Shown: positions 35,885 to 47,043, counted from the stretch's first letter. The stretch is DNA of 64,000 nucleotides from Furfurilactobacillus curtus (GCF_045862785.1 NZ_BQXO01000005.1:1-64000); one strand, 5' to 3'. The notes: generated by a model from the letters alone, not told the origin. Made by a program: numbers and translations.

Positions 35885-37066
35885 ATGGACGACGTTGTGA
35901 TTGTCAGTGCTGTGCGGACACCGATTGGAAAAATAGGTGGTCAGCTGGCTAGTTTCAGCGCGGTTGAATTGGGGATTTTGGTGGCTAAGGCAGCAATTGA
36001 ACGGGCACAAATTGACCCGGCTGTTATCGACCAAACAATTTTTGGGAATGTCTTACAAGCAGGTTCTGGTCAAAATGTCAGTCGGCAGATTGGAATTCGG
36101 GCAGGCGTGCCCGAGCATAGCCCGGCGATGACGATCAATGAAGTTTGCGGATCAGGGCTTAAAGCGATCCGTTTAGGGCAAGCAGCCATTGCGATGGGGG
36201 ACGCCGACACTGTCTTAGTTGGTGGCACCGAAAGTATGAGTCAGGCGCCCTATTTGGCGACCAACATGCGGTTTGGGACTAAATTTGGTGATACGACGTT
36301 AATCGATAGCATGGAACATGATGGTTTGACGGATGCCTTTTCCGGCGTTCCAATGGGTATGACAGCGGAAAATGTTGCCGAAGTTTACCATGTATCTCGT
36401 AAGCAGCAAGACGAATTTGCATTAGCGTCCCACCGTAAAGCGGCGGCAGCTAGTGACAACCACCGATTCACGGCTGAAATATTACCGATAACCGTCGAGT
36501 CTCGCCATGGGGAAAAGACCCTAACGCGTGATGAAACGATTCGTGAGGACACGAGTTTGGCGCAATTGGCGAAGTTGAAAACGATCTTTAAAGTGGATGG
36601 TACGGTCACAGCCGGTAATGCTGCTCCATTGAATGATGGTGCATCTGCGTTGATTCTGATGCGGCGCAGTAAAGCGACATCATTGGGATTATCCCCATTG
36701 GCAACCATTACGGGTTATCAAGAAGTCGGTGTTGATCCACAGTTGATGGGCTACTCACCAGTAACAGCGATTACAAAGTTATTTGCCAAAACAGGCCAAC
36801 AAATCGCAGATATTGATTTATTCGAGATTAATGAAGCTTTCGCAGCGCCCAGTGTGGCCGTGGCGCGCGACTTGCAGATCCCGATAGATAAGTTAAATCC
36901 CAATGGTGGTTCGATTGCCATTGGTCATCCAATTGGTGCAACTGGTGCACGGTTGATCACGAGTCTGATTTACGCGTTAAAACAAACGCAACAGCAGACC
37001 GGACTTGCAAGCATGTGTATTGGTGGCGGATTAGGAATGGCGATGACGCTCAAAGTTGAATCGTAA
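35885..37066 (+). CDS. Acetyl-CoA C-acetyltransferase (thiolase)
   Basis: A 393-residue biosynthetic thiolase that condenses two acetyl-CoA to acetoacetyl-CoA, in lactobacilli the first step of the mevalonate pathway to isoprenoids. The nucleophile is in NEVCGSGLKAI (Cys88), the second site residues in GHPIGATGARL (His near 347) and CIGGGLGMA (Cys near 377); NEAFA is also present. GAGGG precedes the ATG at 35885; the open frame extends upstream to 35597 but without a site. No other mevalonate gene is nearby. Terminated by a hairpin. Confidence 0.92.
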   Translation: MDDVVIVSAVRTPIGKIGGQLASFSAVELGILVAKAAIERAQIDPAVIDQTIFGNVLQAGSGQNVSRQIGIRAGVPEHSPAMTINEVCGSGLKAIRLGQAAIAMGDADTVLVGGTESMSQAPYLATNMRFGTKFGDTTLIDSMEHDGLTDAFSGVPMGMTAENVAEVYHVSRKQQDEFALASHRKAAAASDNHRFTAEILPITVESRHGEKTLTRDETIREDTSLAQLAKLKTIFKVDGTVTAGNAAPLNDGASALILMRRSKATSLGLSPLATITGYQEVGVDPQLMGYSPVTAITKLFAKTGQQIADIDLFEINEAFAAPSVAVARDLQIPIDKLNPNGGSIAIGHPIGATGARLITSLIYALKQTQQQTGLASMCIGGGLGMAMTLKVES

Positions 37067-37082
37067 GAATTAAGCAGATGGA

Positions 37083-37114
37083 GAGCTCGGCGCAAAATGC
37101 GCTCGAGCTTTTTT
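37083..37114 (+). terminator. Terminator of the thiolase gene
   Basis: AGCTCG-GCGCA and TGCGC-T-CGAGCT pair with one bulge, followed by T6. Confidence 0.85.
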
Positions 37115-37335
37115 GTTGTGCAAAAAAACCTCATCGCCAAGATGGTCCTGCTAGCGTTACGTTTTCGAAACAAAAACGTATTGTTGCATAAGCTTAAGCT
37201 TGGGTAATGATTTAACCATCTAATTGCACTAACATACTGTCGCCAAGTAGAATTTAATCAGAGTGAGTTGACATTGATGGGTTAGCGATATGAGTTAATT
37301 TGAGCAAAAGTCACGGTTTAGGTTAGGAGGCAAAT

Positions 37336-37560
37336 GTGAGACAGAGACATTTACAGGCATCATGCAGCCAGTCATTACAAGGACAAGATGATCAATTGGG
37401 GGCTTATGAAATTGATGTCACTGAATTAGGGAGTGGTTTTTATCAATTTGATGTACACAGTCCAGAATTCACAGGTTCAATTGTTGAGGCTCGCCGACAC
37501 GACGGTTTATTCGCAACCGTCATTGATGGGAAACAACGAACAATCAAATTAGTTGATTAA
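37336..37560 (+). CDS. Hypothetical 74-residue protein
   Basis: A short soluble protein of unknown family with GTG start and the site AGGAGG (37325-37330). The first 20 residues are polar and disordered-looking; the rest (YEIDVTELGSGFYQFDVHSP... then GLFATVIDGKQRTIKLVD) alternates hydrophobic and polar residues like a small beta-barrel. It is alone between the thiolase and TetR genes; a stem TACGTTTT/AAAACGTA sits upstream at about 37159-37181. The good ribosome binding site is the main reason to accept it. Confidence 0.55.
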   Translation: MRQRHLQASCSQSLQGQDDQLGAYEIDVTELGSGFYQFDVHSPEFTGSIVEARRHDGLFATVIDGKQRTIKLVD

Positions 37561-37728
37561 GCGAAAAGAAGGCTAAAGTTAACCAATAGGATCGCTCGGG
37601 TTGCAAATCGAGGTGGCTAAGTGATTGATCATTATTGCGACAGATTCTTCAATTTGTTGCTCGTCAAGACAAGTGTTGGATGGTAGAGTGGATGCCAGAC
37701 AGAGAGATGAAGATTGGAGAATCTACCG

Positions 37729-38298
37729 ATGGTCATGTCACAACAAAACATGCGTATGCAACGACACTTAGCCTTGACCTTGATTAACTTACTTCAAAAA
37801 AAGCCGTTGGAAAAAATTACAGCAGCTGATTTAGCTGAAGCTGGTCAGGTCAATCGGAGCACATTTTATCGTTATTTTCATAATAAATTTGATTTGCTTA
37901 GTGACGCACTTAGTGAGTCATTATGGCAATCATTTGAGACCACGGAAAATATGACGGCCGATGACTTGATTGACGGACTAGTGGAGTGGGTCAATAATAA
38001 TCGCCGGGTCATTAAGAACATCTTGATGAATAATACCAGCTTTAATTTTTACCAAGAAATTATCCATGAATTAACCGCAATGCTAGACAAACAGGACGAC
38101 TGTGATTTTGTCCTTGATTTTGTGGCCATCCCCCTTGAGTCGGCGCCTAATCCGGCCTTTGCTAAAGAAGCGTTTGCCTCTTCGATTGTGGGAATGTTGA
38201 TGACTTGGTTAAATCATCCCGAAATTGATGAAACTGATTTTAAGGCCTTTTTAAAAGCTGGACTGGCGGTTAAGGGTCCCATAATATCGAATTGGTAA
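37729..38298 (+). CDS. TetR/AcrR family transcriptional regulator
   Basis: A 189-residue repressor. The N-terminal HTH is clear: LALTLINLLQKKPLEKITAADLAEAGQVNRSTFYRYFHNKFDLL (about 13-57). The C-terminal ligand domain is of the TetR_C_7/DhaS type, with no visible sensor motif. GGAGA at 37716-37720 selects the ATG at 37729. It lies 120 bases upstream of the MMPL exporter on the same strand, separated by a terminator, and most likely represses that gene in answer to its substrate. Confidence 0.9.
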   Translation: MVMSQQNMRMQRHLALTLINLLQKKPLEKITAADLAEAGQVNRSTFYRYFHNKFDLLSDALSESLWQSFETTENMTADDLIDGLVEWVNNNRRVIKNILMNNTSFNFYQEIIHELTAMLDKQDDCDFVLDFVAIPLESAPNPAFAKEAFASSIVGMLMTWLNHPEIDETDFKAFLKAGLAVKGPIISNW

Positions 38299-38300
38299 GA

Positions 38301-38327
38301 GACGGATTGGCGAATCCGTCTTTTTTT
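38301..38327 (+). terminator. Terminator after the TetR gene
   Basis: Perfect 8 bp stem GACGGATT / AATCCGTC with GGCG loop and T7. Confidence 0.92.
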
Positions 38328-38418
38328 GCGGCAATCGAGCTATTTTGATGCTGTCTATTTTAAGGCCAACTTTCTATACTGGTTCAGGATTCATTGCAAC
38401 ATTAGGAGGGAAAGCTAG

Positions 38419-41001
38419 ATGACAGATTTGTTTAATCGTATTGGGCACTTCATTCATGATCATGCGGGACTAATGATGATTGTGACAGTTGTGTTGACAA
38501 TATTGGTGGGGTTAGGGTTGCCACGGGTAACCATGAACACAGATAACAGTATTTTTGTGTCCAAATCCGCTAAACTAAGTCGTGATTCAACAAAATATGA
38601 GCGGCACTTTGGTGGTAGTACCTATTTAATTGATGTTTCAAATCAGGGTAAACGTGTCACGACACCCGCCACTTTAAAAAAGGTGGCCCGTTTCACGTCG
38701 GCCATTGATAAAGAACACGGCGTACATGCGACCACCAGTGTTGTCGATGTCTTGAATGCGTCACTGAAAGTGCAGCAGGCGAATCAGGGTCAACAGCAGG
38801 CTAATCCACAGTTGCAAAAAGCGATGATGGCACAATTGTCAGCCAAGCAACACGCTAAGTTGCAACGCCAATTAGGTCAGGCACTGTCGGCGACGCAACA
38901 ACAGCAAATCGCTGCCTATACGAAAACGCTATTAACACCGGATCAGCAACAGACCTTAGCTACCAATCCAAGCGCAATCGCTGATCCGACAAGCATTACG
39001 GCAGTATTGACCACCGTCCAGCAGCAACAAGTACAGGCTTATACGCTCCAACAACTTTCACCCTTACAGCGAAGTCAATTTGCCAAGCAGATGTTAACCA
39101 TGTTGCCCCCAGTGCAGTCGATGTCTCAGGCGCTGATCAATCAACTTGTGTATCGTGACCAGGGTAAAGTGCCACAACAAATGCGTCAATTATTACCTAA
39201 AAATGGCAAACATCTGCTGATTACGGTGACATTAAACGGGGATGTTAATCAAAATTCCTTTGCGCGGTACACCCGTAAAATCAACCAGCAATTAACGAAA
39301 GCTGGTCTTAAGCAGGGTTCGATGAATAGCGAGATTGACGGAATGCCAGCGATTTCCGCTTCGATTATGTCCTTAATGTCACAGAGCATGGCGATTATGT
39401 TAGTTGTCGGCGTGCTGTTGATGATTGGTATCTTACTGTTAGTCTTCCAGGTTCGCCGGCGTTTATTGCCGCTACTATTTGTTTTATTCGGTTTGATTTG
39501 GACATTTGGGCTAATGGGTTGGTTCGGGATCGAATTAACCATGGCGACGATGGCAACTTTACCAATTATTATTGGGTTAGGCACAGATTTTGGGGTTCAA
39601 TTCTTGAATCGCTATGAAGAAGAGTTTGCTCATGATCACGATGGTATGCAGGCGACTACTGCAACCATTACGCATACTGGGCCGGCCGTTGGGACCGCTG
39701 TTATTGTGATGGCGCTGAGTTTTCTGACGATGCTGATCTCACGGGCGCCGATGATGCGCAATTTTGGGATCACGTTGGCAATGGGAGTCGTTATTTGTTA
39801 CGTTGTTGAATTGGTCTTGATGTTCGCAACGCTAACGGTGTTAGATCGACGACAACTTGCCCGCGGACGCGTAGCTAAAGTGGCTGCCACAAATGATTCT
39901 TGGTTGTCACGTGGGTTAGTCCGTTATGGTGCATGGGTGACCGAACACAGTTTAATTATTATCACGCTGGGAGTTATTCTCGGCGGAATTGGTTTCTTTT
40001 TTGAAAGTCGTATTAACGTTGAGACTGATATGATGAAGATGGTTCCACAAGACATTCCAGCCTTGAAACGGACCAATCGATTAAGCGATATGGTTGGTTC
40101 AACGACTAACTTGACTTACTTAGTTTCATCCCCAGATACTCGTGACAAAGCGGTCTTAGCAAAAGCGAATACCTTTGGTCAGCAAGAGCTTCATAAATAT
40201 GGTCATGGAAAGCTGCAAGCGGTGACCTCATTAGGCACGACCATGCATCAAAATGGCAGTGGTCAATTGAAGCAAACGCAAGTCAATGCCACGATTAAAG
40301 ACATGCCCCAAGTCATGAAATCTACCTTAATTAGTAACAATCATAAATTTGCGACAATTTCATTTAAAGTGAATCCGCACTTAGATTCCGACGAAATGCT
40401 GCATTTGATGAACCGCATCTCCAATGATGCCAAACAGATAAATAAGCCAAGTGGCATGACAATTGTTGCCGCTGGCAGTCAGGCGATGATGCTGCAGGGG
40501 ATTGATAATATGACGGCTAATCACGAACTAATTATTGTCGTTGGTTTGGTGATTATCGCATTAGTGTTATTGCTCGTTTATCGCAATTTACGATACGCAC
40601 TATATCCATTAGTGCCGATCATCATTGTCTTAGGACTGTCACCCATGACCCTGGCAATTTTGGGCATCAGTTACAATCCAGTCACGATTGCCTTGAGTTC
40701 ATTAGTCCTAGGTATCGGAACGGAATTTACGATTTTGATTTTGGAACGGTACATTGAAGAACTACGAACCGGACAGTCCACTATTCAAGCGATCGAAACG
40801 GCGATGGGTTCTGTCGGCAGGGCGATTACCGTTTCTGGTTTGACCGTAATTGGAGGTTTTTCGACACTGCTGTTTGTTCATTTTCCAGTTTTAAATTCAT
40901 TTGGGTTAATTACTGTTTTAGATACGACCTATTCACTGATCAGCGCACTCACGATTTTGCCAGCAATGATGTATGCGTTTAGAAATCGCTCATTAGATTA
41001 G
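38419..41001 (+). CDS. RND/MMPL-family exporter
   Basis: An 860-residue membrane exporter of the MMPL branch of RND transporters. Twelve transmembrane helices are split 1+5 and 1+5 by two extracellular loops (about 35-315 and 540-695). The GxxxDxxxxF proton relay motif is present in both halves: GLGTDFGVQFLNRYEEE (about 391-407) and GIGTEFTILILERYIEE (about 764-780), the second with Glu in place of Asp. The first loop has a Gln-rich coiled stretch (QQQ repeats near 115-215), unusual in length. AGGAGGG precedes the ATG. Substrate may be a lipid or drug. Control by the upstream TetR is inferred. Confidence 0.88.
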   Translation: MTDLFNRIGHFIHDHAGLMMIVTVVLTILVGLGLPRVTMNTDNSIFVSKSAKLSRDSTKYERHFGGSTYLIDVSNQGKRVTTPATLKKVARFTSAIDKEHGVHATTSVVDVLNASLKVQQANQGQQQANPQLQKAMMAQLSAKQHAKLQRQLGQALSATQQQQIAAYTKTLLTPDQQQTLATNPSAIADPTSITAVLTTVQQQQVQAYTLQQLSPLQRSQFAKQMLTMLPPVQSMSQALINQLVYRDQGKVPQQMRQLLPKNGKHLLITVTLNGDVNQNSFARYTRKINQQLTKAGLKQGSMNSEIDGMPAISASIMSLMSQSMAIMLVVGVLLMIGILLLVFQVRRRLLPLLFVLFGLIWTFGLMGWFGIELTMATMATLPIIIGLGTDFGVQFLNRYEEEFAHDHDGMQATTATITHTGPAVGTAVIVMALSFLTMLISRAPMMRNFGITLAMGVVICYVVELVLMFATLTVLDRRQLARGRVAKVAATNDSWLSRGLVRYGAWVTEHSLIIITLGVILGGIGFFFESRINVETDMMKMVPQDIPALKRTNRLSDMVGSTTNLTYLVSSPDTRDKAVLAKANTFGQQELHKYGHGKLQAVTSLGTTMHQNGSGQLKQTQVNATIKDMPQVMKSTLISNNHKFATISFKVNPHLDSDEMLHLMNRISNDAKQINKPSGMTIVAAGSQAMMLQGIDNMTANHELIIVVGLVIIALVLLLVYRNLRYALYPLVPIIIVLGLSPMTLAILGISYNPVTIALSSLVLGIGTEFTILILERYIEELRTGQSTIQAIETAMGSVGRAITVSGLTVIGGFSTLLFVHFPVLNSFGLITVLDTTYSLISALTILPAMMYAFRNRSLD

Positions 41002-41077
41002 ATTCAAAACAGTAAGCTGCGAGGAAACCAAGGCTGATCGTGAATGAACTGTGACAATTGAAGTCTAAATAATGAAC

Positions 41078-41114
41078 AAAAAAATCTCTCCTAATCGTTT
41101 AGGAGAGATTTTTT
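41078..41114. terminator. Bidirectional terminator
   Basis: A 16 bp perfect stem AAAAAATCTCTCCTAA with TCG loop between the convergent MMPL and zwf genes. Confidence 0.93.
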
Positions 41115-41157
41115 ACTGGTATTAAATTCTTATTTCTGAGTGCTTTAAAGCGAGTTA

Positions 41158-42639
<1,482 letters not shown>

Positions 42640-42758
42640 GTTTTTCACTCCTTAAATGCCTTAAGATGTAGGTTAAACGCAGTGTTACAAAGGCGAATTC
42701 CTTTATAACGTTGCCGAGGTTCATTATATAACAATATGAAAGCTGTTGCACCGCCTTA

Positions 42759-42772
42759 CGCAACCGTTTACA
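42759..42772 (-). promoter_or_regulatory. Weak cre-like site upstream of zwf
   Basis: CGCAACCGTTTACA matches 12 of 14 positions of TGWAANCGNTNWCA. It lies upstream of a TATAAT (42728-42723 minus). The match is moderate and may be chance. Confidence 0.3.
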
Positions 42773-42904
42773 TTCATTTTACAAGTACGATTTTCAGTGA
42801 AAACGTATTAAATCAAGCTTTGCCATTGGTCTGGTCCATTAAAAAGAAAATTAAATTTTTTTCATGAATTAGATTTGTACCTGAAAAAAGTTTCCATTGC
42901 TTAG

Positions 42905-44428
42905 TTAGCCGTTGTTGTCTGGTGGTAGCTTAAATAAAGTCGTCGCTTTAACGGCCAGTTGCCAGCCTTGGTACAAACGTTGTCGTTGAGATTGTCCCAT
43001 AGTGGGTGAAAAGGTTTTGCCGGCCTGATAAATTTTGGCTAAATCATCGATGTTATCCCAGAAGCCGACCGCAAGTCCTGCCAGATAAGCGGCCCCTAGC
43101 GCCGTTGTCTCTTCATCGGCAGAACGGTCAATTTCCATATTTAAAATATCGGCTTGAAATTGCATCAGGTAAGTATTGCGTGAGGAGGCACCATCTGCCT
43201 TAAGTCGCGGAATGGCAAGTTGGGTATCTTTTCGCATGGTTTCAATGACATCACGTGTTTGGTAAGCAATCGACTGCAAGGTGGCTTTGACAAAGTCATT
43301 TTGTGTGGTGCCCCGCGTGATGCCATAAACGGCGCCCCGAGCGTCCGGATCCCAGTAAGGGGCTCCTAAACCAGAAAAGGCAGGAACGACATAAACTTCA
43401 TCATCGTCTGTAGAAGCTAGTGCAGCCCGTTTAGCAGCTGGCTCGTCAGGAATCATTTTCATTTCATCATGAAGCCAACCAATCGCCGAACCAGCGACGA
43501 AGATGGATCCTTCTAAGGCGTACTTAATCGTTCCGTTGGCACCGTAAGCAATCGTTGTGAGCAGGCCATTGTTTGAAATTAAGGGCTCTGTTCCGGTGTT
43601 CATTACGATAAAGGCACCTGCACCATATGTGTTCTTGATGACCCCTTTTTCAAAGCCCATTTGGCCGAACAGGGCGGCCTGTTGGTCTCCAGCTAAGGCA
43701 GCAATGGGAACTTCAGCACCAAAAAACTGATAGTTTTGGGTATGCCCATAGACTTCGGCCGAAGATTTAACGGCTGGCAACATCACACGGGGGATGTTCA
43801 TCAGTTTGAGAATCTCGTCATCCCAATCTAACGTATGGATATTAAAGAGCATGGTCCGGCTTGCATTGGAATAATCGGTCACATGCAGAGCTGACCCTGA
43901 CAATTTCCAGGCCAACCAAGAATCAACCGTGCCAAAACACAGTTCACCACGTTCGGCTCGTGTTTGAGCACCATCGACATGGTCTAGTAACCAGCGAATC
44001 TTGGCAGCTGAAAAATATGAATTTATAAATAGACCTGTTTTTTCATGAATCATGTCGCCATAGCCATCTGCGATAAGCTTTGGCGTGGTACTGTCAATTT
44101 GCTTGGACTGCCAACCGATAGCCGGGGCAATTGGTTCCCCAGTTTGGCGATCCCAGATAATGGTTGTTTCCCGTTGCGTAACGATGCCCACGCCATCAAT
44201 TTGATCAGGATGAATACCGGCGTTGATCAGCACAGTGGAAATGACCGATTGGACCGAGTTCCATAGCAAATTGGGATCATGCTCAATCCAGCCAGGATGT
44301 CGGTTGATTTGTGGTAGTGGTTGTGAAGCCGCGGTAACACGCCGACCATGTTGGTTAATGACAACTGCCCGTGAGGCGGTGGTCCCTTGATCGACGGCTA
44401 GAATGTAGTGTTCAGTGACAAAAGCCAT
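42905..44428 (-). CDS. glpK: Glycerol kinase
   Basis: A 507-residue FGGY-family kinase that makes glycerol 3-phosphate from glycerol and ATP. The ATP site AVDQGTTASRAV (about 10-21), GWIEHDP, GVGIVTQRETT with the glycerol-binding RE pair, GDQQAALFGQ and the FGGY signature GVIKNTYGAGAF are present. AAAGGGG precedes the ATG at 44428; a longer open frame to 44650 runs through the promoter and repeats and is not real. No glpD or glpF is adjacent. A cre site just after the promoter predicts CcpA repression. Confidence 0.96.
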   Translation of the reverse strand: MAFVTEHYILAVDQGTTASRAVVINQHGRRVTAASQPLPQINRHPGWIEHDPNLLWNSVQSVISTVLINAGIHPDQIDGVGIVTQRETTIIWDRQTGEPIAPAIGWQSKQIDSTTPKLIADGYGDMIHEKTGLFINSYFSAAKIRWLLDHVDGAQTRAERGELCFGTVDSWLAWKLSGSALHVTDYSNASRTMLFNIHTLDWDDEILKLMNIPRVMLPAVKSSAEVYGHTQNYQFFGAEVPIAALAGDQQAALFGQMGFEKGVIKNTYGAGAFIVMNTGTEPLISNNGLLTTIAYGANGTIKYALEGSIFVAGSAIGWLHDEMKMIPDEPAAKRAALASTDDDEVYVVPAFSGLGAPYWDPDARGAVYGITRGTTQNDFVKATLQSIAYQTRDVIETMRKDTQLAIPRLKADGASSRNTYLMQFQADILNMEIDRSADEETTALGAAYLAGLAVGFWDNIDDLAKIYQAGKTFSPTMGQSQRQRLYQGWQLAVKATTLFKLPPDNNG

Positions 44429-44453
44429 GTAAATAACCCCTTTAAGTAGTGAA

Positions 44454-44505
44454 TGAAAACGGTTACTAATGCCGCTAGTATACCGAATTAGTGGGTGGAC
44501 AACAA
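44454..44505 (-). promoter_or_regulatory. glpK promoter with a cre site
   Basis: On the minus strand TTGTTG (44505-44500) and TATACT (44482-44477) have a 17-base spacer. TGAAAACGGTTACT (44454-44467) matches the cre consensus at 13 of 14 positions and would lie at about +3 to +16, a position typical of CcpA roadblock repression. Confidence 0.75.
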
Positions 44506-44509
44506 GCAG

Positions 44510-44622
44510 AGAGTGCGAGCAAGACCGGGTGATCTTGAGCACCAACGGACAGGCACGAGTGGGTGGATTTGGCCCAATTGTGCTTGTTGGTTGGGCACAG
44601 GGATCAGGTCTTGTGAGCACGT
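44510..44622. repeat. Palindromic element, about 113 bp
   Basis: The ends GTGC-GA-GCAAGACC (from 44516) and GGTCTTG-TGA-GCAC form an inverted repeat, and inside it CCAAC and GTTGG as well as GCAC/GTGC segments pair, so the whole unit can fold into a long hairpin. It lies in the glpK-nox gap beside the 190 bp repeats but is a different sequence. A copy elsewhere was not seen in this window. Confidence 0.45.
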
Positions 44623-44663
44623 TTAAGAAAGAGATGAGCAAGACCGACATCTACTCTTTAGGT

Positions 44664-44853
44664 TTAGATTGGCTCGTTACAGTGTTATGCACTGCCGGCC
44701 AACCTGAACTCCACGGACATTCGGCTGGAACGCCGTGAGCCTGCTCTGAACCCGGAAGTGCACCGGTTTCACAGTCAGGCCTTATCGTAAGCGAAGCCCG
44801 CTAACGATAACGACACAGGCTGAGCCGATGCCCGTTACGTCCAGGTGGGCCTA
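44664..44853. repeat. 190 bp structured repeat, copy A
   Basis: Direct repeat of 45044-45233 at an offset of exactly 380 bases, with 13 differences in 190 bases and no gaps. The unit is self-complementary: GGCCAACCTG near the left end matches CAGGT(T)G(A/G)CC at the right, GGACAT/GGGCAT matches ATGCCC, and TTATCGTAAGCG / CGCTAACGATAA forms a 12 bp stem inside. It looks like a mobile palindromic element or the DNA for a branched RNA. Confidence 0.8.
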
Positions 44854-45043
44854 CTTTTCGGTTCACTCATTTTATATTTTAAAGTTGTGTGTGATCCCTT
44901 CTTGCCATAATTGAAGACGTCCTTGATCCCGTGAAACAAGCTGAGCACTGGGGCGAAAGTGAACCCCAACTGGCAATCGTAATTGGACGGTTTTAGCCCG
45001 TTTACGATCCTAGGGTGGGCAGTTTAGATTAGCATTAGTGTAC

Positions 45044-45233
45044 TTAGATTGGCTGGTTACACGCTTGTTCACTGCCGGCCAACCTGAACTCCACGGGCAT
45101 TCGGCTGGAACGCCGTGGGCCTGCTCTGAACCCGGAGGTGCACCGGTTTCACAGTCAGGCCTTATCGTAAGCGAAGTCCGCTAACGATAACGACACAGGC
45201 TGAACCGATGCCCGTTACGTCCAGGTTGACCTA
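45044..45233. repeat. 190 bp structured repeat, copy B
   Basis: Second copy of the unit at 44664-44853. Some differences restore pairing (GGGCAT with ATGCCC, CAGGTTGACC with GGCCAACCTG), which suggests the fold matters. GC-rich compared with its AT-rich flanks. No protein is encoded. Between the copies, and up to 45525, no gene with a ribosome binding site was seen. Confidence 0.8.
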
Positions 45234-45525
45234 ATTAGCCTGCTAGTGACTACTAGCAAGCGACTCTTAAAATCCTTGCGTCTTCATACCATGTTATGGT
45301 GCTCGACTCTGGATTGAACAATCTATCGTAGACTGGATTTGGGACCGTGTTTATGTCCCTTCCTAAAATTGCGCCCGCAATGGCTGATTAATTAATCGGG
45401 TACTTCGGGTTCAACTGTACCAAGCATGCTATCAGGTTATAAATAAAAATTTCACAATCTTTTGCGATGCCATCGGGTGACGGATGATCGTCTAGTGAAG
45501 GCATTGAAGAGGTATGACAATAGCA

Positions 45526-45553
45526 TTGACAGCGGTTTCTAAATCGATAAACT
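45526..45553 (+). promoter_or_regulatory. Promoter of nox
   Basis: TTGACA (45526-45531), 16 bases, TAAACT (45548-45553). Downstream, GTTGT-AC-ACAAC (about 45557-45568) is palindromic and a further ACACAACC lies at about 45578, possible regulator half-sites. Confidence 0.6.
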
Positions 45554-45606
45554 GTGGTTGTACACAACTTGATTTTACACAACCGTTTTTGTGAAGGAGT
45601 AGACTT

Positions 45607-46956
45607 ATGAAAGTAATCATCGTTGGTGCCACGCATGCTGGAACTTTTGCCGCGCAACAAATTTTAACAGATCACCCAGGCACACAGGTGACTGTCTACG
45701 AAAAAAATGACACGGTGTCGTTTCTTTCTTGTGGGATTGCATTGTGGGTTGGTGATCATGTCTCTGATCCTGAAAAAATGTTTTATTCAAGCCCTGAGGC
45801 CTTAACTGGGCTTGGTGCCAACATGAAGATGAAACACGAGGTTACAGCGATTAATCCGGAAACTAAGACTGTTACGGTGACTGACTTAACCACGAATCAG
45901 GTGGCCACCGATTCTTATGATAAATTAGTGGTTACTACTGGTTCAGCACCGATTATTCCACCAATTGAAGGTATCGATAATCAAAACGTTTATCTGTGTA
46001 AGAACTGGGATGACGCAAAGAAGTTACAAGCGTCAGCGAAACAGATTAAAAGTGCAATCGTGATCGGTTCAGGTTATATTGGGGCCGAATTGGCAGAGCA
46101 ATATAGCCTGACAGATAAAGAGGTCACCTTAATCGATGCGCTACCACGAGTATTGGCTAAGAATTTTGACCGCGACATTACTGACCAAGTTGAACAGGAA
46201 TATCGTGATCATGATGTTAAATTAGCGCTTGGCGAAAAGGTCGTCAGCTTTAGCGGTGAGGATCAGATTACCGTCACTACTGACAAGGGTTCGTACACAG
46301 CTGATATTGCTGTATTGTGTACTGGTTTTCGGCCACGGACGGAATTGATGAAGGGCAAAGTGGACATGTTGCCAAATGGTGCTATTATCACGGACGATTA
46401 CATGCGCTCTAGTAACCTAGACATTTTTGCGGCAGGGGATTCTGCAGCTGTTCATTACAATCCAACTGGTAAAAATGATTACATTCCATTGGCAACTAAC
46501 GCAGTGCGTCAGGGGATTCTTGTGGGCCACAATTTGGTTGCACCGACCGAAAAATATCTCGGGACCCAAGCAACTTCTGCTGTTGAATTATACGGGCAAA
46601 CGATTGCAGCATCAGGCTTAACTGCTGAAGGAGCGAAGGTTCGTAACGTTGATTATGAAACCGTCACGATTAAGCAAGATTACCGACCAGACTTCATGTT
46701 ATCGACGACTAGTATTTTGTGTACGTTAACGTGGGATCCAAAGACTCATCAAGTCTTAGGTGGCGCGTTCTACAGTGCGCATGATGTTTCTGTTTCCGCT
46801 AACGTGATTTCTTTGGCAATTCAAACCAAGATGACAATCGAGACGTTGTCGATGGTCGACATGTTCTTCCAACCTAACTTTGATCAGCCATTGAACTGGA
46901 TCAATGCATTGGCGATGGCGGCAGTTGCTAAGGAAGCTGAAAAGGTGACGAACTAA
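45607..46956 (+). CDS. nox: NADH oxidase, H2O-forming (CoA-disulfide reductase family)
   Basis: A 449-residue FAD enzyme that reduces O2 to water with NADH through a cysteine sulfenic acid. The FAD motif VGATHAGTFAA (6-16, with the conserved His10), the redox cysteine in SFLSCGIALW (Cys42), the NAD motif GSGYIGAELAE (near 158) and the second FAD motif IFAAGDSA (near 277) are present. Length matches LAB Nox (about 450). AAGGAG lies ten bases before the ATG. It regenerates NAD and removes oxygen. Monocistronic. Confidence 0.93.
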   Translation: MKVIIVGATHAGTFAAQQILTDHPGTQVTVYEKNDTVSFLSCGIALWVGDHVSDPEKMFYSSPEALTGLGANMKMKHEVTAINPETKTVTVTDLTTNQVATDSYDKLVVTTGSAPIIPPIEGIDNQNVYLCKNWDDAKKLQASAKQIKSAIVIGSGYIGAELAEQYSLTDKEVTLIDALPRVLAKNFDRDITDQVEQEYRDHDVKLALGEKVVSFSGEDQITVTTDKGSYTADIAVLCTGFRPRTELMKGKVDMLPNGAIITDDYMRSSNLDIFAAGDSAAVHYNPTGKNDYIPLATNAVRQGILVGHNLVAPTEKYLGTQATSAVELYGQTIAASGLTAEGAKVRNVDYETVTIKQDYRPDFMLSTTSILCTLTWDPKTHQVLGGAFYSAHDVSVSANVISLAIQTKMTIETLSMVDMFFQPNFDQPLNWINALAMAAVAKEAEKVTN

Positions 46957-46995
46957 ATCCTAAAAATCATCTTATAAGTTAGTAAAGCAAACGAA

Positions 46996-47043
46996 AAGAT
47001 AGCTCCTCGATTAGGATTAAAACGCTAATCGTGGGGCTATCTT
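46996..47043. terminator. Terminator-like hairpin between nox and the PTS operon
   Basis: AAGATAGC...TCGATTAG and CTAATCG...GCTATCTT pair with small internal loops; it lies between convergent genes. Confidence 0.75.

Noticed and set aside
44469..44738. 89-codon frame through the glpK promoter and repeats
   Set aside because: It covers promoter, cre site and palindromic DNA; no start site and odd composition.
44664..45233. CRISPR array
   Set aside because: Only two units of 190 bp at 380-base spacing, with long internal palindromes; no short repeat-spacer pattern and no cas genes.
45388..45660. 90-codon minus-strand frame before nox
   Set aside because: Overlaps the nox promoter and start on the other strand; no binding site.
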